A DNA stretch of 64,000 nt from Nocardia vinacea (GCF_035920345.1 NZ_CP109149.1:5828001-5892000); one strand, 5' to 3'. Shown: positions 35,834 to 45,955, counted from the stretch's first letter. Translations and numbers: made by a program. Notes: a model not told the origin generated them from the sequence alone.

Positions 35834-38461
35834 TCAGAGCTTGACCAGGGTGCGGCTGTATTGCGGGATGAGGCGGATCTTGCCTGCGGTGCCGAAGTCG
35901 ATGGTGACGGTCGCCAGGGGGCCGAAGCCTTCGGCGGCTACCACGCGGCCGAGGCCGTACTTGTCATCGCTGACTCGATCGCCGACAGCCAGTACGAGAT
36001 TGGCATTGTTGCGGCTGGCGCCACCGGGTGCGGGGCGGCGTGGGGCGCGGTCGCTGACGCCCGGTCGCTGCTGATTCCAGCCGTCGCGGGTCCAGTCGTG
36101 TTCCAGGCCGTCGTCGTCGCCGCGGCGGCGGATGCTGCGGGTGAGCGGCGAACCCTTCGGCTCCAACCGCTTCCAGTCGACGAGGTGGGCCGGTATCTCT
36201 TGCAGGAATCGGGATTCCGGATTCGAGACCGGCTGCCCCCAGCCGGAGCGCACCACCGCGCGGGTGACGTAGAGCCGTTGCCTCGCCCGGGTGATGCCGA
36301 CGTAAGCGAGGCGGCGTTCCTCGGCCAGTTCGGTCGGATCGCCGAGTGCGCGCATATGCGGGAACTGCCCGTCCTCCCAGCCGGTCACGAAGACCACCGG
36401 GAATTCCAGGCCCTTGGCCGTGTGCAGCGTCATCATGGTGACCACGCCGGTGCCCTCCTCGGGCAGCTGATCGCTATCGGCCACCAGCGAGACGCGTTCC
36501 AGGAAGGCGGCGAGCGAGCCCGGGTCGGGTTCGCCCTCGGCCACCTCCGGCACCAGTCCCTCTTCCCGGGCGGCCTCGGCATTGTTGTATGCCTCGGAGC
36601 TGAATTCCCGCGCGACGCTCACCAATTCGTTCAGATTGTCGAGCCGAGCACCGTCCTGCGGATCGTCGGAGCCCTCCAACTCGGCTCGGTAGCCAGTGCG
36701 GTCGAGAACCGCCTCGACCATATTGCCGAGGTCGGGAAAGTCCTGATCCGCCTGTGCACCGGCCTCCCGCACCTCTTCGAGCAGGTCGAGGAATCCGGCG
36801 ATCGCGCGCTGCGCCCGTGTATTGAGCAGTGCCACTTTGCCATCGGCCGCATCGCGCAGTGCCTCGGCGAAACCGATGCCGCGCTGTTCGGCATGCACCG
36901 CTACACAGGCCTCGGCCCGGTCGCCGATGCCGCGGCGCGGAGTGTTGAGGATGCGGCGCAGGCTCACCGTATCGTCCGGATTGTCGAGCACGCGCAGGTA
37001 CGCGACGATATCGCGCACCTCCTTGCGCTCGTAGAAGCGCACGCCGCCGACCACCTTGTAGGGCAGTCCCATACGAATGAAGATTTCTTCCAGCGCGCGG
37101 GAGTTGTTGTTGGTGCGGTAGAAGACCGCGACATCGCTGTAGTTGGCATCACCCGCGTCCACCAGCCGGTCGATCTCGCGCGCCACGAACGAGGCCTCGT
37201 CGTGCTCGTTGTCGGCGACGTAGCCGGTGATCAGATCGCCCTCACCGGAGTCGGTCCACAGCCGCTTGTCCCGGCGCTTCTCATTGCGCGATATCACCGC
37301 GTTCGCGGCGGACAGAATGTTCTGGGTGGAGCGGTAGTTCTGTTCCAGCAGAATGGTTTCCGCATCCGGGAAGTCGCGTTCGAATTCCTCGATATTGCGG
37401 ATGGTCGCGCCGCGGAAGGCGTAGATGGACTGGTCCGCGTCACCGACGACGCACAGTTCGCTCGGCGCGACCGCGTCTTCGGTCTGCTCCTCCGCGTGAT
37501 GCCCGACCAGCTCGCGGACCAGGATGTACTGGGCGTGGTTGGTGTCCTGGTACTCGTCGACCAGCACATGCCGGAACCGGCGACGGTAGTACTCGGCGAC
37601 CTGCGGATGGTTCTGCAGCAGTGCCACCGTTTCGCCGATCAGATCGTCGAAGTCGAGTGCGTTCGCCGAACGCAACCGGCGCTGATATTCGGTGTACACG
37701 CGGGCGACGAGCCCGGGCAGTTCGGTTTCGTCGGTTTCGGCATCGGCGGTGGCCTGCTCGGGCCCGATGAGCTCGTTCTTCAAATTCGAGATGGCGGTGG
37801 CCAGCAGCCGCGCCGAATATTTCTTGACGTCGATATCGAAGTCGCGGCTGATCATGGTGAGCAACCGCCGGGAATCGTCGGCGTCGTAGATGGAGAAATT
37901 GGAGTTCAGGCCGGGCAGCAGCGCCGCCTGCATGCGCAGGATGCGGACGCAACTGGAGTGGAAGGTCGAGACCCACATGTTGTTCGCGCGCGGACCGACC
38001 AGCCCGCTCACCCGCTCGCGCATTTCGGCGGCGGCCTTATTGGTGAAGGTGATGGCCAGGACCTGACCAGGCGTTACGCCCCGAGCGGCCAGCAAATAGG
38101 CGATGCGCCGGGTGAGCACGGCGGTCTTGCCCGACCCCGCGCCCGCGACGATCAACAGCGGCGTACCGGTGTGTACGACCGCGGCGCGCTGCTGCGGGTT
38201 GAGGCCGTCGAGCAGTCGCTCGGCCTCCTCCGCGCGACGTTGCTCACGTTCGGCGCGGCGCTTTTCTTGTTCGACACGGTGCTTGTCGTCCACGACACGC
38301 CGCGAGGCTTCATCGACGGCCGGGTGCGGGACCCCCGCCACGGTGGGCACGGCAGGGTCGCCCATCTCCCCGGTGCGAGCAGCGTCGACCAGCGGTTTCT
38401 GCGCTGAATCCTGGTGCCGAGTCCGCCCGGCCTGCGTCTGGGGAGCCACCGTGATGTCCAT
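35834..38461 (-). CDS. pcrA: ATP-dependent DNA helicase PcrA/UvrD1
   Basis: An 875-residue superfamily 1A 3'-5' helicase for repair and replication restart. Residues 1-80 are a charged extension with a coiled-coil stretch (EQEKRRAEREQRRAEEAERL). Then the helicase motifs: Q motif LDGLNPQQRAAV, Walker A AGAGSGKT (106-113), Ia TFTNKAAAEMRERV, II VDEYQDTN, III VVGDADQSIYAFRGA, IV EQNYRST, V MTLHTAKGLEFPVVFV and VI YVGITRARQRLY. The C-terminal 60 residues form the Tudor-like RNA-polymerase-binding fold (VGDRVSDDKYGLGRVVAAEG). Position matches Rv0949 uvrD1 beside chorismate mutase. Confidence 0.97.
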   Translation of the reverse strand: MDITVAPQTQAGRTRHQDSAQKPLVDAARTGEMGDPAVPTVAGVPHPAVDEASRRVVDDKHRVEQEKRRAEREQRRAEEAERLLDGLNPQQRAAVVHTGTPLLIVAGAGSGKTAVLTRRIAYLLAARGVTPGQVLAITFTNKAAAEMRERVSGLVGPRANNMWVSTFHSSCVRILRMQAALLPGLNSNFSIYDADDSRRLLTMISRDFDIDVKKYSARLLATAISNLKNELIGPEQATADAETDETELPGLVARVYTEYQRRLRSANALDFDDLIGETVALLQNHPQVAEYYRRRFRHVLVDEYQDTNHAQYILVRELVGHHAEEQTEDAVAPSELCVVGDADQSIYAFRGATIRNIEEFERDFPDAETILLEQNYRSTQNILSAANAVISRNEKRRDKRLWTDSGEGDLITGYVADNEHDEASFVAREIDRLVDAGDANYSDVAVFYRTNNNSRALEEIFIRMGLPYKVVGGVRFYERKEVRDIVAYLRVLDNPDDTVSLRRILNTPRRGIGDRAEACVAVHAEQRGIGFAEALRDAADGKVALLNTRAQRAIAGFLDLLEEVREAGAQADQDFPDLGNMVEAVLDRTGYRAELEGSDDPQDGARLDNLNELVSVAREFSSEAYNNAEAAREEGLVPEVAEGEPDPGSLAAFLERVSLVADSDQLPEEGTGVVTMMTLHTAKGLEFPVVFVTGWEDGQFPHMRALGDPTELAEERRLAYVGITRARQRLYVTRAVVRSGWGQPVSNPESRFLQEIPAHLVDWKRLEPKGSPLTRSIRRRGDDDGLEHDWTRDGWNQQRPGVSDRAPRRPAPGGASRNNANLVLAVGDRVSDDKYGLGRVVAAEGFGPLATVTIDFGTAGKIRLIPQYSRTLVKL

Positions 38462-38766
38462 CGTCCATCCACGCTACCGGCGGGCACCGACAGAGATGAA
38501 GTCTCGGTCGACATCGGTGTCCATTCGGCGAACCGATCGTTTCGAGCGACCTGCAAGCAGTCGCTACGGGAAGGTGAACCGCCCCGGGTCGACAGGGACG
38601 TCGCAACGTGCAAGCCTTCTCAGGAGATTCACAAAATGAGGTGTTTTGCATTGCTTCGACCCCATGGCAGACTGGCCCATATGACCTGCGCGACCGCCGC
38701 GAAGTATCCGATTCGGCTAACGGCCGGATATCGTGATCGCGGACTTTGTACCTGAGCGCGCTGCCT
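38462..38766. other. Divergent spacer between pcrA and the chorismate mutase gene
   Basis: About 300 bases without a recognised gene. Should contain the pcrA promoter. The only notable element is the nine-codon frame further downstream at 38781. Confidence 0.35.
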
Positions 38767-38780
38767 GGGGGGAGGATTGC

Positions 38781-38810
38781 ATGACCTACCAGGTTTGTTT
38801 TGCACGGTGA
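38781..38810 (+). CDS. Possible nine-codon upstream ORF
   Basis: ATG, eight codons (TYQVCFAR) and TGA, with a very strong GGGGGGAGGA six bases before the ATG. It lies 66 bases upstream of the chorismate mutase start. It has one Tyr and one Phe codon, not enough for a classic attenuator peptide. Whether it is translated is unknown. Confidence 0.35.
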   Translation: MTYQVCFAR

Positions 38811-38875
38811 AAGAACCGATCGGTAACGAGCTCGGCTCACCGGCCGATCCATGTTCTGACACGAGGAGATGAATG

Positions 38876-39169
38876 ATGAGCACCCCCGCCACGACGACCG
38901 GGTCTGATTCGGCTCTGCCCCACACCGAGGCCGAGATCGACAAGCTCCGCAAGGAGATCGACCAGCTCGACGCGGAAATTCTGGCCGCCATCAAGCGCCG
39001 CACCGAGATCTCGCGGATCATCGGCCGCACGCGTATGGCCTCCGGCGGCCCCCGCCTCGTACACAGTCGTGAGATGAAGGTGCTCGAGCGCTTCAGCGAA
39101 CTCGGCCAGGAGGGCCACACCCTCGCCATGCTGCTGCTGCGCCTCGGTCGCGGCCGACTGGGCCACTGA
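38876..39169 (+). CDS. aroQ: Chorismate mutase, AroQ-delta type
   Basis: A 97-residue all-helical chorismate mutase giving prephenate for Phe and Tyr synthesis. The long first helix (IDKLRKEIDQLDAEILAAIK), RRTEISRIIGRTRMASGGPR and HSREMKVLERFSELG match the short AroQ-delta class of Rv0948c, which has low activity alone and is activated by DAHP synthase. The C-terminus LGRGRLGH is the known activating tail. ATG 38876 lies seven bases after GAGGAG; an ATG one codon earlier is also possible. Full length. Confidence 0.95.
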   Translation: MSTPATTTGSDSALPHTEAEIDKLRKEIDQLDAEILAAIKRRTEISRIIGRTRMASGGPRLVHSREMKVLERFSELGQEGHTLAMLLLRLGRGRLGH

Positions 39170-39238
39170 CCGTCTCCGGCCGCCACTAGCGGACCGATCG
39201 AACCACGCGACGTTCGCAAGATCGCCGCCTTCCACAAG

Positions 39239-39271
39239 GCCGCCCCGGGTGTATTTCACCCCGGGGCGGTC
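39239..39271. terminator. Terminator between chorismate mutase and gabD
   Basis: CCGCCCCGGGTG pairs with CACCCCGGGGCGG (one bulge) around TATTT, followed by TCGTTTC. It lies between convergent genes and probably serves both. Confidence 0.8.
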
Positions 39272-39287
39272 GTTTCATGTCTGCCGG

Positions 39288-40742
39288 TCAGGTGAGGGCG
39301 ATGTACTTGGTGGACAAGTACTCCTCGATGCCCTCGATACCGCCTTCGCGGCCGAAGCCGGAGGCCTTGACGCCGCCGAAAGGTGCTGCGGGATCGGAAA
39401 TTACGCCGCGGTTGATGCCGACCATGCCGGATTCGAGGCCCTCGGCGATGCGCAGAGCGCGGTCGAGATCGCGGGTGTAGACGTAGCTCACCAGGCCGAA
39501 TTCGGTGTTGTTGGCCGCAGCGAGACCCTCTTCCTCGGTGTCGAAGCCGACGATGGGGGCGACGGGGCCGAAGACCTCCTCACGCAGGATCCGAGCATTC
39601 GCGGGGACCTCGCTGAGGATGGTCGCGGGATAGAACCAGCCGGGGCCGCCGGGAGCCTTGCCGCCGAGGCGGACCTGCGCACCGACTGCCACCGCGTCAT
39701 CGACCAGTTCGCTGACGGTATCGAGCTGCTCCTCGTTGATCAGCGGGCCGAGCGTGGTGTTCGGATCGGTACCTGGTCCGAGGGTGACCGTATTCGACAT
39801 CGCCTCGACGAGTTTGGTGGTGAACTCCTCGAGCACGCCGTTCTGCACGTGGAAGCGGTTGGCCGCGGTACACGCCTCGCCGCCATTGCGCAGTTTGGCC
39901 AGCATCGCACCCTGTACGGCGGCGTCGATATCGGCATCGTCGAAGACCACGAACGGTGCGTTGCCGCCGAGCTCCATCGAGGTGCGCAGCAGTCCGTTCG
40001 CCGACTTCTCCACCAGCTTCTTGCCGACCTCGGTGGATCCGGTGAAGGTGAGCTTGCGCAGGCGCGGATCGTCGAGCAGCGGCTGGGTGACGGCGCCGGA
40101 ACGGCTGGAGGTGATCACCGAGAGCACCCCGTCCGGCAGCCCCGCCGCACTGCACAGCTTCGCCAGCGCCAACATGGTCAGCGGTGTGGCCGATGCGGGC
40201 TTGACGATCATCGTGCACCCCGCGGCCAGCGCGGGTCCGATCTTGCGGGTGCCCATGGCGAGCGGGAAGTTCCACGGTGTGATGGCCAAACACGGCCCGA
40301 CCGGCTGTTTGTGCACCATGATCCGCCCGGTACCGGACGGCGCGTGCAGGTAGCGTCCGTGCGCCCGCACTGCCTCCTCGCTGAACCAGCGGAAGAATTC
40401 GGCGCCGTAGCGGACCTCGTTGCGGCTTTCCGGCAGCGCTTTGCCCATCTCCAGCGTCATCAGCAGTGCGAATTCCTCGGCGCGCGCGGTCAGCTGATCG
40501 AAGACCCGGCGCAGGATCTCGCCGCGCTCCCGCGACGGTGTCGCCGCCCATTCGGCCTGCACCGCAGCGGCCGCGTCGAGCGCGCGCACGGCATCTTCCG
40601 GCGTGGCGTCGGCGACCTCGGCCAGCACCTGCCCGTCGGCCGGATTGTGCACCGGGAAGGTGCCGCCCCCGGTGGCGTCGACGGGACCGCCGATCCACAG
40701 CTGCGTCGGCACGGATTGGAGTACTTCGCGTTCGGACACCAT
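39288..40742 (-). CDS. gabD: NADP-dependent succinate-semialdehyde dehydrogenase family
   Basis: A 484-residue aldehyde dehydrogenase. The general base is in [16 protein letters not shown] and the catalytic Cys in [12 protein letters not shown]. The nucleotide site shows [29 protein letters not shown] and [11 protein letters not shown], a Lys-containing KPAS typical of NADP-preferring GabD enzymes. The end [18 protein letters not shown] is also typical of GabD. It would oxidise succinate semialdehyde to succinate. Monocistronic, between chorismate mutase and pgi. The exact aldehyde is inferred from subfamily motifs. Confidence 0.88.
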   Translation of the reverse strand: MVSEREVLQSVPTQLWIGGPVDATGGGTFPVHNPADGQVLAEVADATPEDAVRALDAAAAVQAEWAATPSRERGEILRRVFDQLTARAEEFALLMTLEMGKALPESRNEVRYGAEFFRWFSEEAVRAHGRYLHAPSGTGRIMVHKQPVGPCLAITPWNFPLAMGTRKIGPALAAGCTMIVKPASATPLTMLALAKLCSAAGLPDGVLSVITSSRSGAVTQPLLDDPRLRKLTFTGSTEVGKKLVEKSANGLLRTSMELGGNAPFVVFDDADIDAAVQGAMLAKLRNGGEACTAANRFHVQNGVLEEFTTKLVEAMSNTVTLGPGTDPNTTLGPLINEEQLDTVSELVDDAVAVGAQVRLGGKAPGGPGWFYPATILSEVPANARILREEVFGPVAPIVGFDTEEEGLAAANNTEFGLVSYVYTRDLDRALRIAEGLESGMVGINRGVISDPAAPFGGVKASGFGREGGIEGIEEYLSTKYIALT

Positions 40743-40938
40743 GCACCCCAGCCTAAGCCGCGCGCTCGCGCATCACCCTCGACTCATCGATCCGAAATTC
40801 GCCGACCTATTCGAGCGGGATGCACCCCTGTCCGAGCGACACGCGAATGATCGCCACGGGGTAGCCGTCAGGACGACATCGGCGAAAGTATCCGGTCCTT
40901 GCCTGCACGCTCGATCGAGTGCTTGTAACCTCGCGGAC

Positions 40939-42576
40939 GTGAGCAGCGACATCACCGCATCGGCGGCCTGGCGGAAACTGCACGAGCACCACGCCGCCGT
41001 CGCCGGACGACACCTGCGTGAATTCTTCGCCGAGGATCCCGACCGCGGCCGCGAGCTGATCGTCCAGGTCGGGGACCTACACATCGACTACAGCAAGCAC
41101 CGCGTCACCCGGGAAACTCTGCATCTGCTGGTCGAATTGGCACATGAGGCCGGGATTGCCGACTGGCGCGACGCGATGTACCGCGGCGACCACATCAACA
41201 CCTCGGAGGACCGCGCGGTGGAACATATCGCGCTGCGCCTGCCCGAGGGCGAGTCGGTCACCGTGGACGGCGCGGATGCGGGCGTCGAGGTGCACGAGGT
41301 GCTGCGGCGGATGGGCGAATTCACCGACGCGGTGCGCTCCGGTGCATGGCGCGGCGCGACCGGCGAACGCATCAAGACCGTGGTGAATATCGGTATCGGC
41401 GGTTCGGATCTCGGCCCGGATATGGTGCACCGCGCACTGCGGCACTATGCCGATGCCGGGATCGGCGCCCGATTCGTCTCGAATGTCGACCCGGCCGACC
41501 TGCTCGCGAAACTCGACGGACTCGACCCGGCCACCACGCTGTTCATCGTTGCCTCCAAGACTTTTTCGACGCTGGAGACGCTGACCAATGCCACTGCCGC
41601 CCGGCGCTGGCTGGTCGCCGCGCTCGGCGAGGATGCCGTCGCCAAGCATTTCGTGGCCGTCTCGACGAATGCCGAGCGGGTCGCCGAATTCGGCATCGAC
41701 ACCGCGAATATGTTCGGCTTCTGGGATTGGGTCGGGGGTCGCTATTCGGTGGATTCGGCCATCGGCCTTTCGGTGATGGCGACCATCGGCAAGGAGCGCT
41801 TCGCCGAATTCCTGGCCGGAATGCACACCGTCGACCGGCATTTCGCGACCGAGCCGCTGGACCGCAACGGTCCGGTACTGCTCGGCCTGCTCGGCATCTG
41901 GTACTCGAACTTCTTCGGCGCGGAATCGCGTGCGGTGCTGCCCTATTCGAACGATCTATCGCGCTTTCCGGCCTATCTGCAGCAGCTGACCATGGAGTCC
42001 AACGGCAAATCGGTGCGCGCCGACGGCACCCCGGTGACCACCTCGACCGGCGAAATCTTTTGGGGCGAACCGGGAACCAACGGCCAGCACGCCTTCTACC
42101 AGCTGCTACACCAGGGCACCCGGCTGATCCCGGCCGATTTCATCGGATTCGCCCAGCCCACCGCTGATCTGCCCACCATCGACGGCACCGGCAGCATGCA
42201 CGACATCCTGATGACCAACCTGTTCGCGCAGACCAAGGTGCTCGCCTTCGGCAAGACTGCCGAAGAGATCGTGGCCGAGGGCACCGATCCGAAGGTGGTG
42301 CCGCACAAGGTGATGCCGGGCAATCGGCCGAGCACCACCATCCTCGCGCCGCAGCTCACCCCCTCGGTGGTCGGCCAATTGATCGCGCTCTACGAACACC
42401 AGGTATTCGTCGAGGGCACCATTTGGGGCATCGACAGCTTCGACCAGTGGGGCGTGGAACTCGGTAAGCAGCAGGCGCTCGCGCTTGCCCCCTTGCTGAC
42501 GTCTCCGGAAGAGCCGCAGCCGCAAGGGGACTCGTCCACCGACGCCCTGATCGGCTGGTACCGCGACAACCGCTGA
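40939..42576 (+). CDS. pgi: Glucose-6-phosphate isomerase
   Basis: A 545-residue enzyme interconverting glucose-6-phosphate and fructose-6-phosphate. Signatures: [66 protein letters not shown] (catalytic Glu/His), and [15 protein letters not shown] with the C-terminal Lys. The GTG at 40939 gives the normal family length (about 550); the open frame runs 112 codons further upstream but is not Pgi-like. Converges on the SRPBCC gene with three bases between stops. Confidence 0.97.
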   Translation: MSSDITASAAWRKLHEHHAAVAGRHLREFFAEDPDRGRELIVQVGDLHIDYSKHRVTRETLHLLVELAHEAGIADWRDAMYRGDHINTSEDRAVEHIALRLPEGESVTVDGADAGVEVHEVLRRMGEFTDAVRSGAWRGATGERIKTVVNIGIGGSDLGPDMVHRALRHYADAGIGARFVSNVDPADLLAKLDGLDPATTLFIVASKTFSTLETLTNATAARRWLVAALGEDAVAKHFVAVSTNAERVAEFGIDTANMFGFWDWVGGRYSVDSAIGLSVMATIGKERFAEFLAGMHTVDRHFATEPLDRNGPVLLGLLGIWYSNFFGAESRAVLPYSNDLSRFPAYLQQLTMESNGKSVRADGTPVTTSTGEIFWGEPGTNGQHAFYQLLHQGTRLIPADFIGFAQPTADLPTIDGTGSMHDILMTNLFAQTKVLAFGKTAEEIVAEGTDPKVVPHKVMPGNRPSTTILAPQLTPSVVGQLIALYEHQVFVEGTIWGIDSFDQWGVELGKQQALALAPLLTSPEEPQPQGDSSTDALIGWYRDNR

Positions 42577-42579
42577 GCC

Positions 42580-43002
42580 TCAGCCCAGCGCTTGCGCCGT
42601 CTTGATCAGGGCGGCGACGACATCCGGGAAGTCGGCGGTGATCGCCGGACCGATTTCGGGGCCGACGGTATCGGCGGCGTCGCCGATGACCTCGGTCCGG
42701 TAGACGACGCGGGTCCAGCCCTCGCCCGCCGGCTCCAGGCGGTGTTCGGTGACGACGGTGAAATCGCCGCCGTCCATTTCATCGGTGAACAGTTCGCCGG
42801 GTTCGATCTCCACCAGGCGCATGCGCACGGTATCGCCGCCGGGGAGCGTCATGGTGAACGAAGTGCCAACCTCGAACGGGCCGTCGATTTCGATCTCGTC
42901 GAGGCCCTCGTTCCATTCGGGCCAGGACTCCACATCCGACCAGCACCGCCACAGCGCCTCCGGTGCGACCGCAGTCTCCGCGCTGTATTCGTACTCCCAC
43001 AT
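42580..43002 (-). CDS. SRPBCC/START-like protein
   Basis: A 140-residue single-domain hydrophobic-ligand-binding fold. The start MWEYEYSAETAVAPEALWRC followed by WSDVESWPEWN is the family opening. The C-terminal long helix (IGPAITADFPDVVAALIKTA) closes the pocket. The ligand is unknown. It lies 82 bases downstream of the kinase-like gene on the same strand, perhaps in one transcript. Confidence 0.85.
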   Translation of the reverse strand: MWEYEYSAETAVAPEALWRCWSDVESWPEWNEGLDEIEIDGPFEVGTSFTMTLPGGDTVRMRLVEIEPGELFTDEMDGGDFTVVTEHRLEPAGEGWTRVVYRTEVIGDAADTVGPEIGPAITADFPDVVAALIKTAQALG

Positions 43003-43084
43003 CCCGCTTGCTCCCGGCTACCTCGACACGATTTGTCGAGCGAGATCATGTCACCTCCAGCGTGATTCGGCGACGCGGCGCACA

Positions 43085-43786
43085 TCACCCCTCGGCGGCG
43101 TAGTAGCGGCCGCCGCGCTGACGCAGGACGAGGTCGGCACCGTGCCGGGTATCGGCGATCAGATCGGCATTGGGTAGATCACTGTCGTACACCTTGATTT
43201 TCGCGGCGTCAGGGGTGCGGCCGCCGCGAATGTGGCGGCGCAGCAGGCGTTGTTCGAGCACCTCGCGGGCCACGTCCAGGTACCAGACCTCGTCGAGGAA
43301 TTCACGCGCGCCCGCCCAGGCGCCGTCGGACAGCAGCAGGTAGTTGCCCTCGGTAATGGCGATCTCCTGCCGATCGAAGACGACACCGGCCGGGGTCGGT
43401 TCCTCGACGGCGCGGTCGAAGGTCGGCCACGGCACCGGCTCGCCGAGTGGGGTATCGCGCAGGCGGCGCAGGGTTTCCACGAAGGCCGCCACGTCGAAGG
43501 TGTGCGGTTCGCCCTTGCGCTCCAGATTCGCCGTCGCGCGCAGTACGGCGTTGGGCAGGTGGAAGCCATCCATCGGCGCGATCTCGGCGATCCGGGGTCC
43601 GGCTCGGTTGTTCATATCGTCGCGAATGGCCTTGGCGAGCGTGGATTTACCCGCACCCGGCGGACCGGCTATGCCGAGCACGTACCGTCGGGCGCACCCC
43701 GCCGCCCGGATCCGCAGGTGCTCGACCAGCGAGCGCAACGGCATTTCGACGGAAGTCCGTGTCATCGAAATCACAGTACTCAGCAT
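43085..43786 (-). CDS. Nucleoside/nucleotide kinase family (uridine or pantothenate kinase-like)
   Basis: A 233-residue P-loop kinase. Walker A GIAGPPGAGKSTLA at about 38-51, PMDGFHLPNAVL as the substrate/Walker B region, and the lid RRHIRGGRTPDAA. The pattern is that of COG1072/uridine-kinase-like proteins (PRK family), which phosphorylate small sugars, nucleosides or pantothenate; the substrate is not certain. The N-terminus may instead start at ATG 43765 (MTRTSVEMPL). Confidence 0.82.
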   Translation of the reverse strand: MLSTVISMTRTSVEMPLRSLVEHLRIRAAGCARRYVLGIAGPPGAGKSTLAKAIRDDMNNRAGPRIAEIAPMDGFHLPNAVLRATANLERKGEPHTFDVAAFVETLRRLRDTPLGEPVPWPTFDRAVEEPTPAGVVFDRQEIAITEGNYLLLSDGAWAGAREFLDEVWYLDVAREVLEQRLLRRHIRGGRTPDAAKIKVYDSDLPNADLIADTRHGADLVLRQRGGRYYAAEG

Positions 43787-43831
43787 GAGTCGGTCCGCTG
43801 CGAATTTTGGGCGCGTGGCTATACAAGCCGG

Positions 43832-44734
43832 CTATCGAAGTCGCTGGCGCACTTCGGTGGCGAGGTCGGCGGCGGCGTCGCGCAGCGCCTCGATGAAGAT
43901 CTGTCTCGGGGAGTCGCCTGTTCGATAGACGACGCACGTCGTGCGAACCGCTGCGGGATGGTCGATGCGGACCAGTGCGATGCCCGGTGGCAGGACCGGC
44001 ACCGCGATTCCGGGTACCACGGTGCTGCCCATACCCGCCGCGACCAGCCCGAGTTTGGCGAACCAGTCGCGGGCGACGAAGGCGATCTCCGGTTCCCAGG
44101 TGGCGTCGCGCCATGCGCCGAGCAGGGTGCTGCTCACCTCGGTGCTGCCCGCGATCCAGCGTTCCCCGCGCAGCTGCGCGGGCGTGACGCTGGCGTGGCC
44201 TGCGAGCGCATGGTCCGGTGGGACCGCGATGAGCAGCGGGTCGTCCAGGAGTGGCTCGATCTCGGTATCCGCGGGCAGATTTCGCGTCTCGGTCACCACT
44301 GCCAGATCCAGCCGTCCCCGCGCGACGGCGGATACCAACCGTGGGCTGGTTCCTTCGCGTAGCGGTACTCGCGCGAGTCGCGGCGCGGTGGCGGCGATGG
44401 CCCTCGGCACCAGTGCGGCCATGGCGGTCGAGAATGCGCCGACTCGGAGTGTGGCGGGCGGGCGCGCGGTCAGCCCGTCGAGTTCTTGCCGCACGGAACC
44501 GAGTCCACCGAGCACCGTTTCGGCATGGCGCAGCACGATCCGGCCCGCCTCGGTGGTCTGTACGCCGCGCGCGTGCCGTTCGAACAATGCCCGGCCCGCC
44601 GCCTGCTCCATCAGGGCGATCTGCCGGGATACCGCCGACTGCGTGTAGCCCAGATTCTCCGCGGCGGTCGAGAACGACCCGCTCCGTGCGGCCTCCCGGA
44701 CCACTCGCAATCCTACGATCGTGAACTCACCCAT
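43832..44734 (-). CDS. LysR-family transcriptional regulator
   Basis: A 300-residue LysR regulator: N-terminal winged helix (LRVVREAARSGSFSTAAENL, GYTQSAVSRQIALMEQAAG), a dimerisation helix, and a two-lobe periplasmic-binding-protein-like effector domain from about residue 90. Divergent from the SnoaL-like gene at 44806; the 71-base gap holds nested inverted repeats (44754-44779), its probable operator. Effector unknown. Confidence 0.93.
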   Translation of the reverse strand: MGEFTIVGLRVVREAARSGSFSTAAENLGYTQSAVSRQIALMEQAAGRALFERHARGVQTTEAGRIVLRHAETVLGGLGSVRQELDGLTARPPATLRVGAFSTAMAALVPRAIAATAPRLARVPLREGTSPRLVSAVARGRLDLAVVTETRNLPADTEIEPLLDDPLLIAVPPDHALAGHASVTPAQLRGERWIAGSTEVSSTLLGAWRDATWEPEIAFVARDWFAKLGLVAAGMGSTVVPGIAVPVLPPGIALVRIDHPAAVRTTCVVYRTGDSPRQIFIEALRDAAADLATEVRQRLR

Positions 44735-44753
44735 GCCGTTTACTCATACCAAA

Positions 44754-44779
44754 TATGCGAGAGTCTCGCTTGTCGCATA
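44754..44779. promoter_or_regulatory. Nested inverted repeats, likely LysR operator
   Basis: TATGCGA at 44754-44760 and TCGCATA at 44773-44779 are inverted copies. Inside lies GCGAGA-G-TCTCGC (44757-44769), a second perfect palindrome. The site is between divergent LysR and SnoaL-like genes. Confidence 0.75.
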
Positions 44780-44805
44780 ACTCGGCGCTCCCTAGCGTCG
44801 AATGT

Positions 44806-45207
44806 ATGAGTGCAGTAGCGAACAAGAAGCTGATCGAGGACATCTTCGAGCAGATGTCCCAGGGCAATACCCGAGCGATGGGCGAGGCCATGGCCGAGGA
44901 CTTCCGCTGGATCTTTCCGGGGAACTGGTCGTGGTCGCACACCTGGGAACCGAAAACGGTTGTGCTGAACGAACTTCTGCGGCCGCTGATGACTCAGTTC
45001 ACCGAGTACCGCAGCGCGGCCGACTTCGTGATCGCCGAAGACGACCGCGTCGTCGCCCAGGTCCGTGGCCACGGCATCACCACCGGTGGCGAGCCTTACG
45101 AGCAGACCTACTGTTTCATTTTCCGGATCGCGAATGGTCGGCTCACCGAGGTGATCGAGCATTGCGATACGGCGCTGGTCGAGCGGGTGCTACAGCGCGT
45201 TGGCTAG
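44806..45207 (+). CDS. SnoaL-like (NTF2-fold) protein
   Basis: A 133-residue protein with the NTF2-like/SnoaL fold: NKKLIEDIFEQMSQGNTRAM, EDFRWIFPGNWSWSHTW, EPYEQTYCFIFRIANGRLTE. Such proteins are small isomerases, dehydratases or ligand binders. ATG 44806 is used because the fold begins there; the open frame upstream crosses the operator. Regulated probably by the adjacent LysR protein. Its stop overlaps the end of the convergent methyltransferase gene by four bases. Confidence 0.85.
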   Translation: MSAVANKKLIEDIFEQMSQGNTRAMGEAMAEDFRWIFPGNWSWSHTWEPKTVVLNELLRPLMTQFTEYRSAADFVIAEDDRVVAQVRGHGITTGGEPYEQTYCFIFRIANGRLTEVIEHCDTALVERVLQRVG

Positions 45208-45890
45208 TTCGGGCGCGTGCCGCGGTAGAAGGTGACGCGGCCGAGGCGACGGTGGCGCTGGGAGGCGACCACGGTGCAGTCGAAGCCGACGGTGCGCAGG
45301 AGTTGGGGGATGCCGCCGCCGAGGTTGTCATGGGCATGGTGGTTGTGCAGCAGCAGCCGGGCCATCAGGCCGTCGTCCGGGGTCACCTCGCCGCCGATAT
45401 CGAGGATGTGCAGGCTGCCGCCGGGGCGCAGGACGCGCAGCGCTTCGGTCAGTGCGGCGGTTTTGATGTCGGTCTCGAGGTGGTGCAGCATCATCGATGA
45501 CAACACCCGGTCGAATTCGTTGTCCGGATAGGGCAGTTCCTGGGCGTAGGCGCGTTCGAAGCGGATTCCGGTCAGCCTGTTCGCCTTTCGTTCGGCACGG
45601 GCGAGCGCGAGCGGGTCGGGATCGGAGCCGATCACCTCCGCCGCGGGTTGGGTCCGTTTGGCTCGGATCGTCAGATTGCCTGTGCCGCAGCCGATTTCCA
45701 ATACACGTTGACCGGAGGCGAGTTCGGCCTGTGCGACGAGGGTTTCGTGGAGTTTGTACATGCCGAGCAGGCGGGTGAGCAGATCGTAGCCGGGTAGGAA
45801 TGCGTCGCGGCCCGCGGCGGGCAGGTAGTCGTGCCGATTGCCCATTGCTGCAACTACGGAATGTGGATGATCTTTGGTCATGTTTTTCAT
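45204..45890 (-). CDS. Class I SAM-dependent methyltransferase
   Basis: A 228-residue methyltransferase. SAM-binding motif I is VLEIGCGTGNLTIRAK at about 66-81, motif II VIGSDPDPLALARAE, and motif IV FDRVLSSMMLHHLE, followed by EALRVLRPGGSLHILDIGG. Typical of small-molecule (UbiE/COQ5-like or Methyltransf_11/25) enzymes. The substrate is not indicated. Divergent from the AraC regulator at 45956 with a 65-base AT-rich gap, so that regulator may control it. Confidence 0.88.
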   Translation of the reverse strand: MKNMTKDHPHSVVAAMGNRHDYLPAAGRDAFLPGYDLLTRLLGMYKLHETLVAQAELASGQRVLEIGCGTGNLTIRAKRTQPAAEVIGSDPDPLALARAERKANRLTGIRFERAYAQELPYPDNEFDRVLSSMMLHHLETDIKTAALTEALRVLRPGGSLHILDIGGEVTPDDGLMARLLLHNHHAHDNLGGGIPQLLRTVGFDCTVVASQRHRRLGRVTFYRGTRPN

Positions 45891-45955
45891 GGTGCCCGCA
45901 GATACAGCAGCATAATTGGGTGATAGTAGGCCGAATTTGGACTATTTTCGGTATT

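Noticed and set aside
35621..38407. 928-codon plus-strand frame over pcrA
   Set aside because: Antisense of a complete helicase with all motifs.
38781..38810. Aromatic amino-acid attenuator peptide
   Set aside because: Only one Tyr and one Phe codon and no clear alternative hairpins follow; kept only as a possible upstream ORF.
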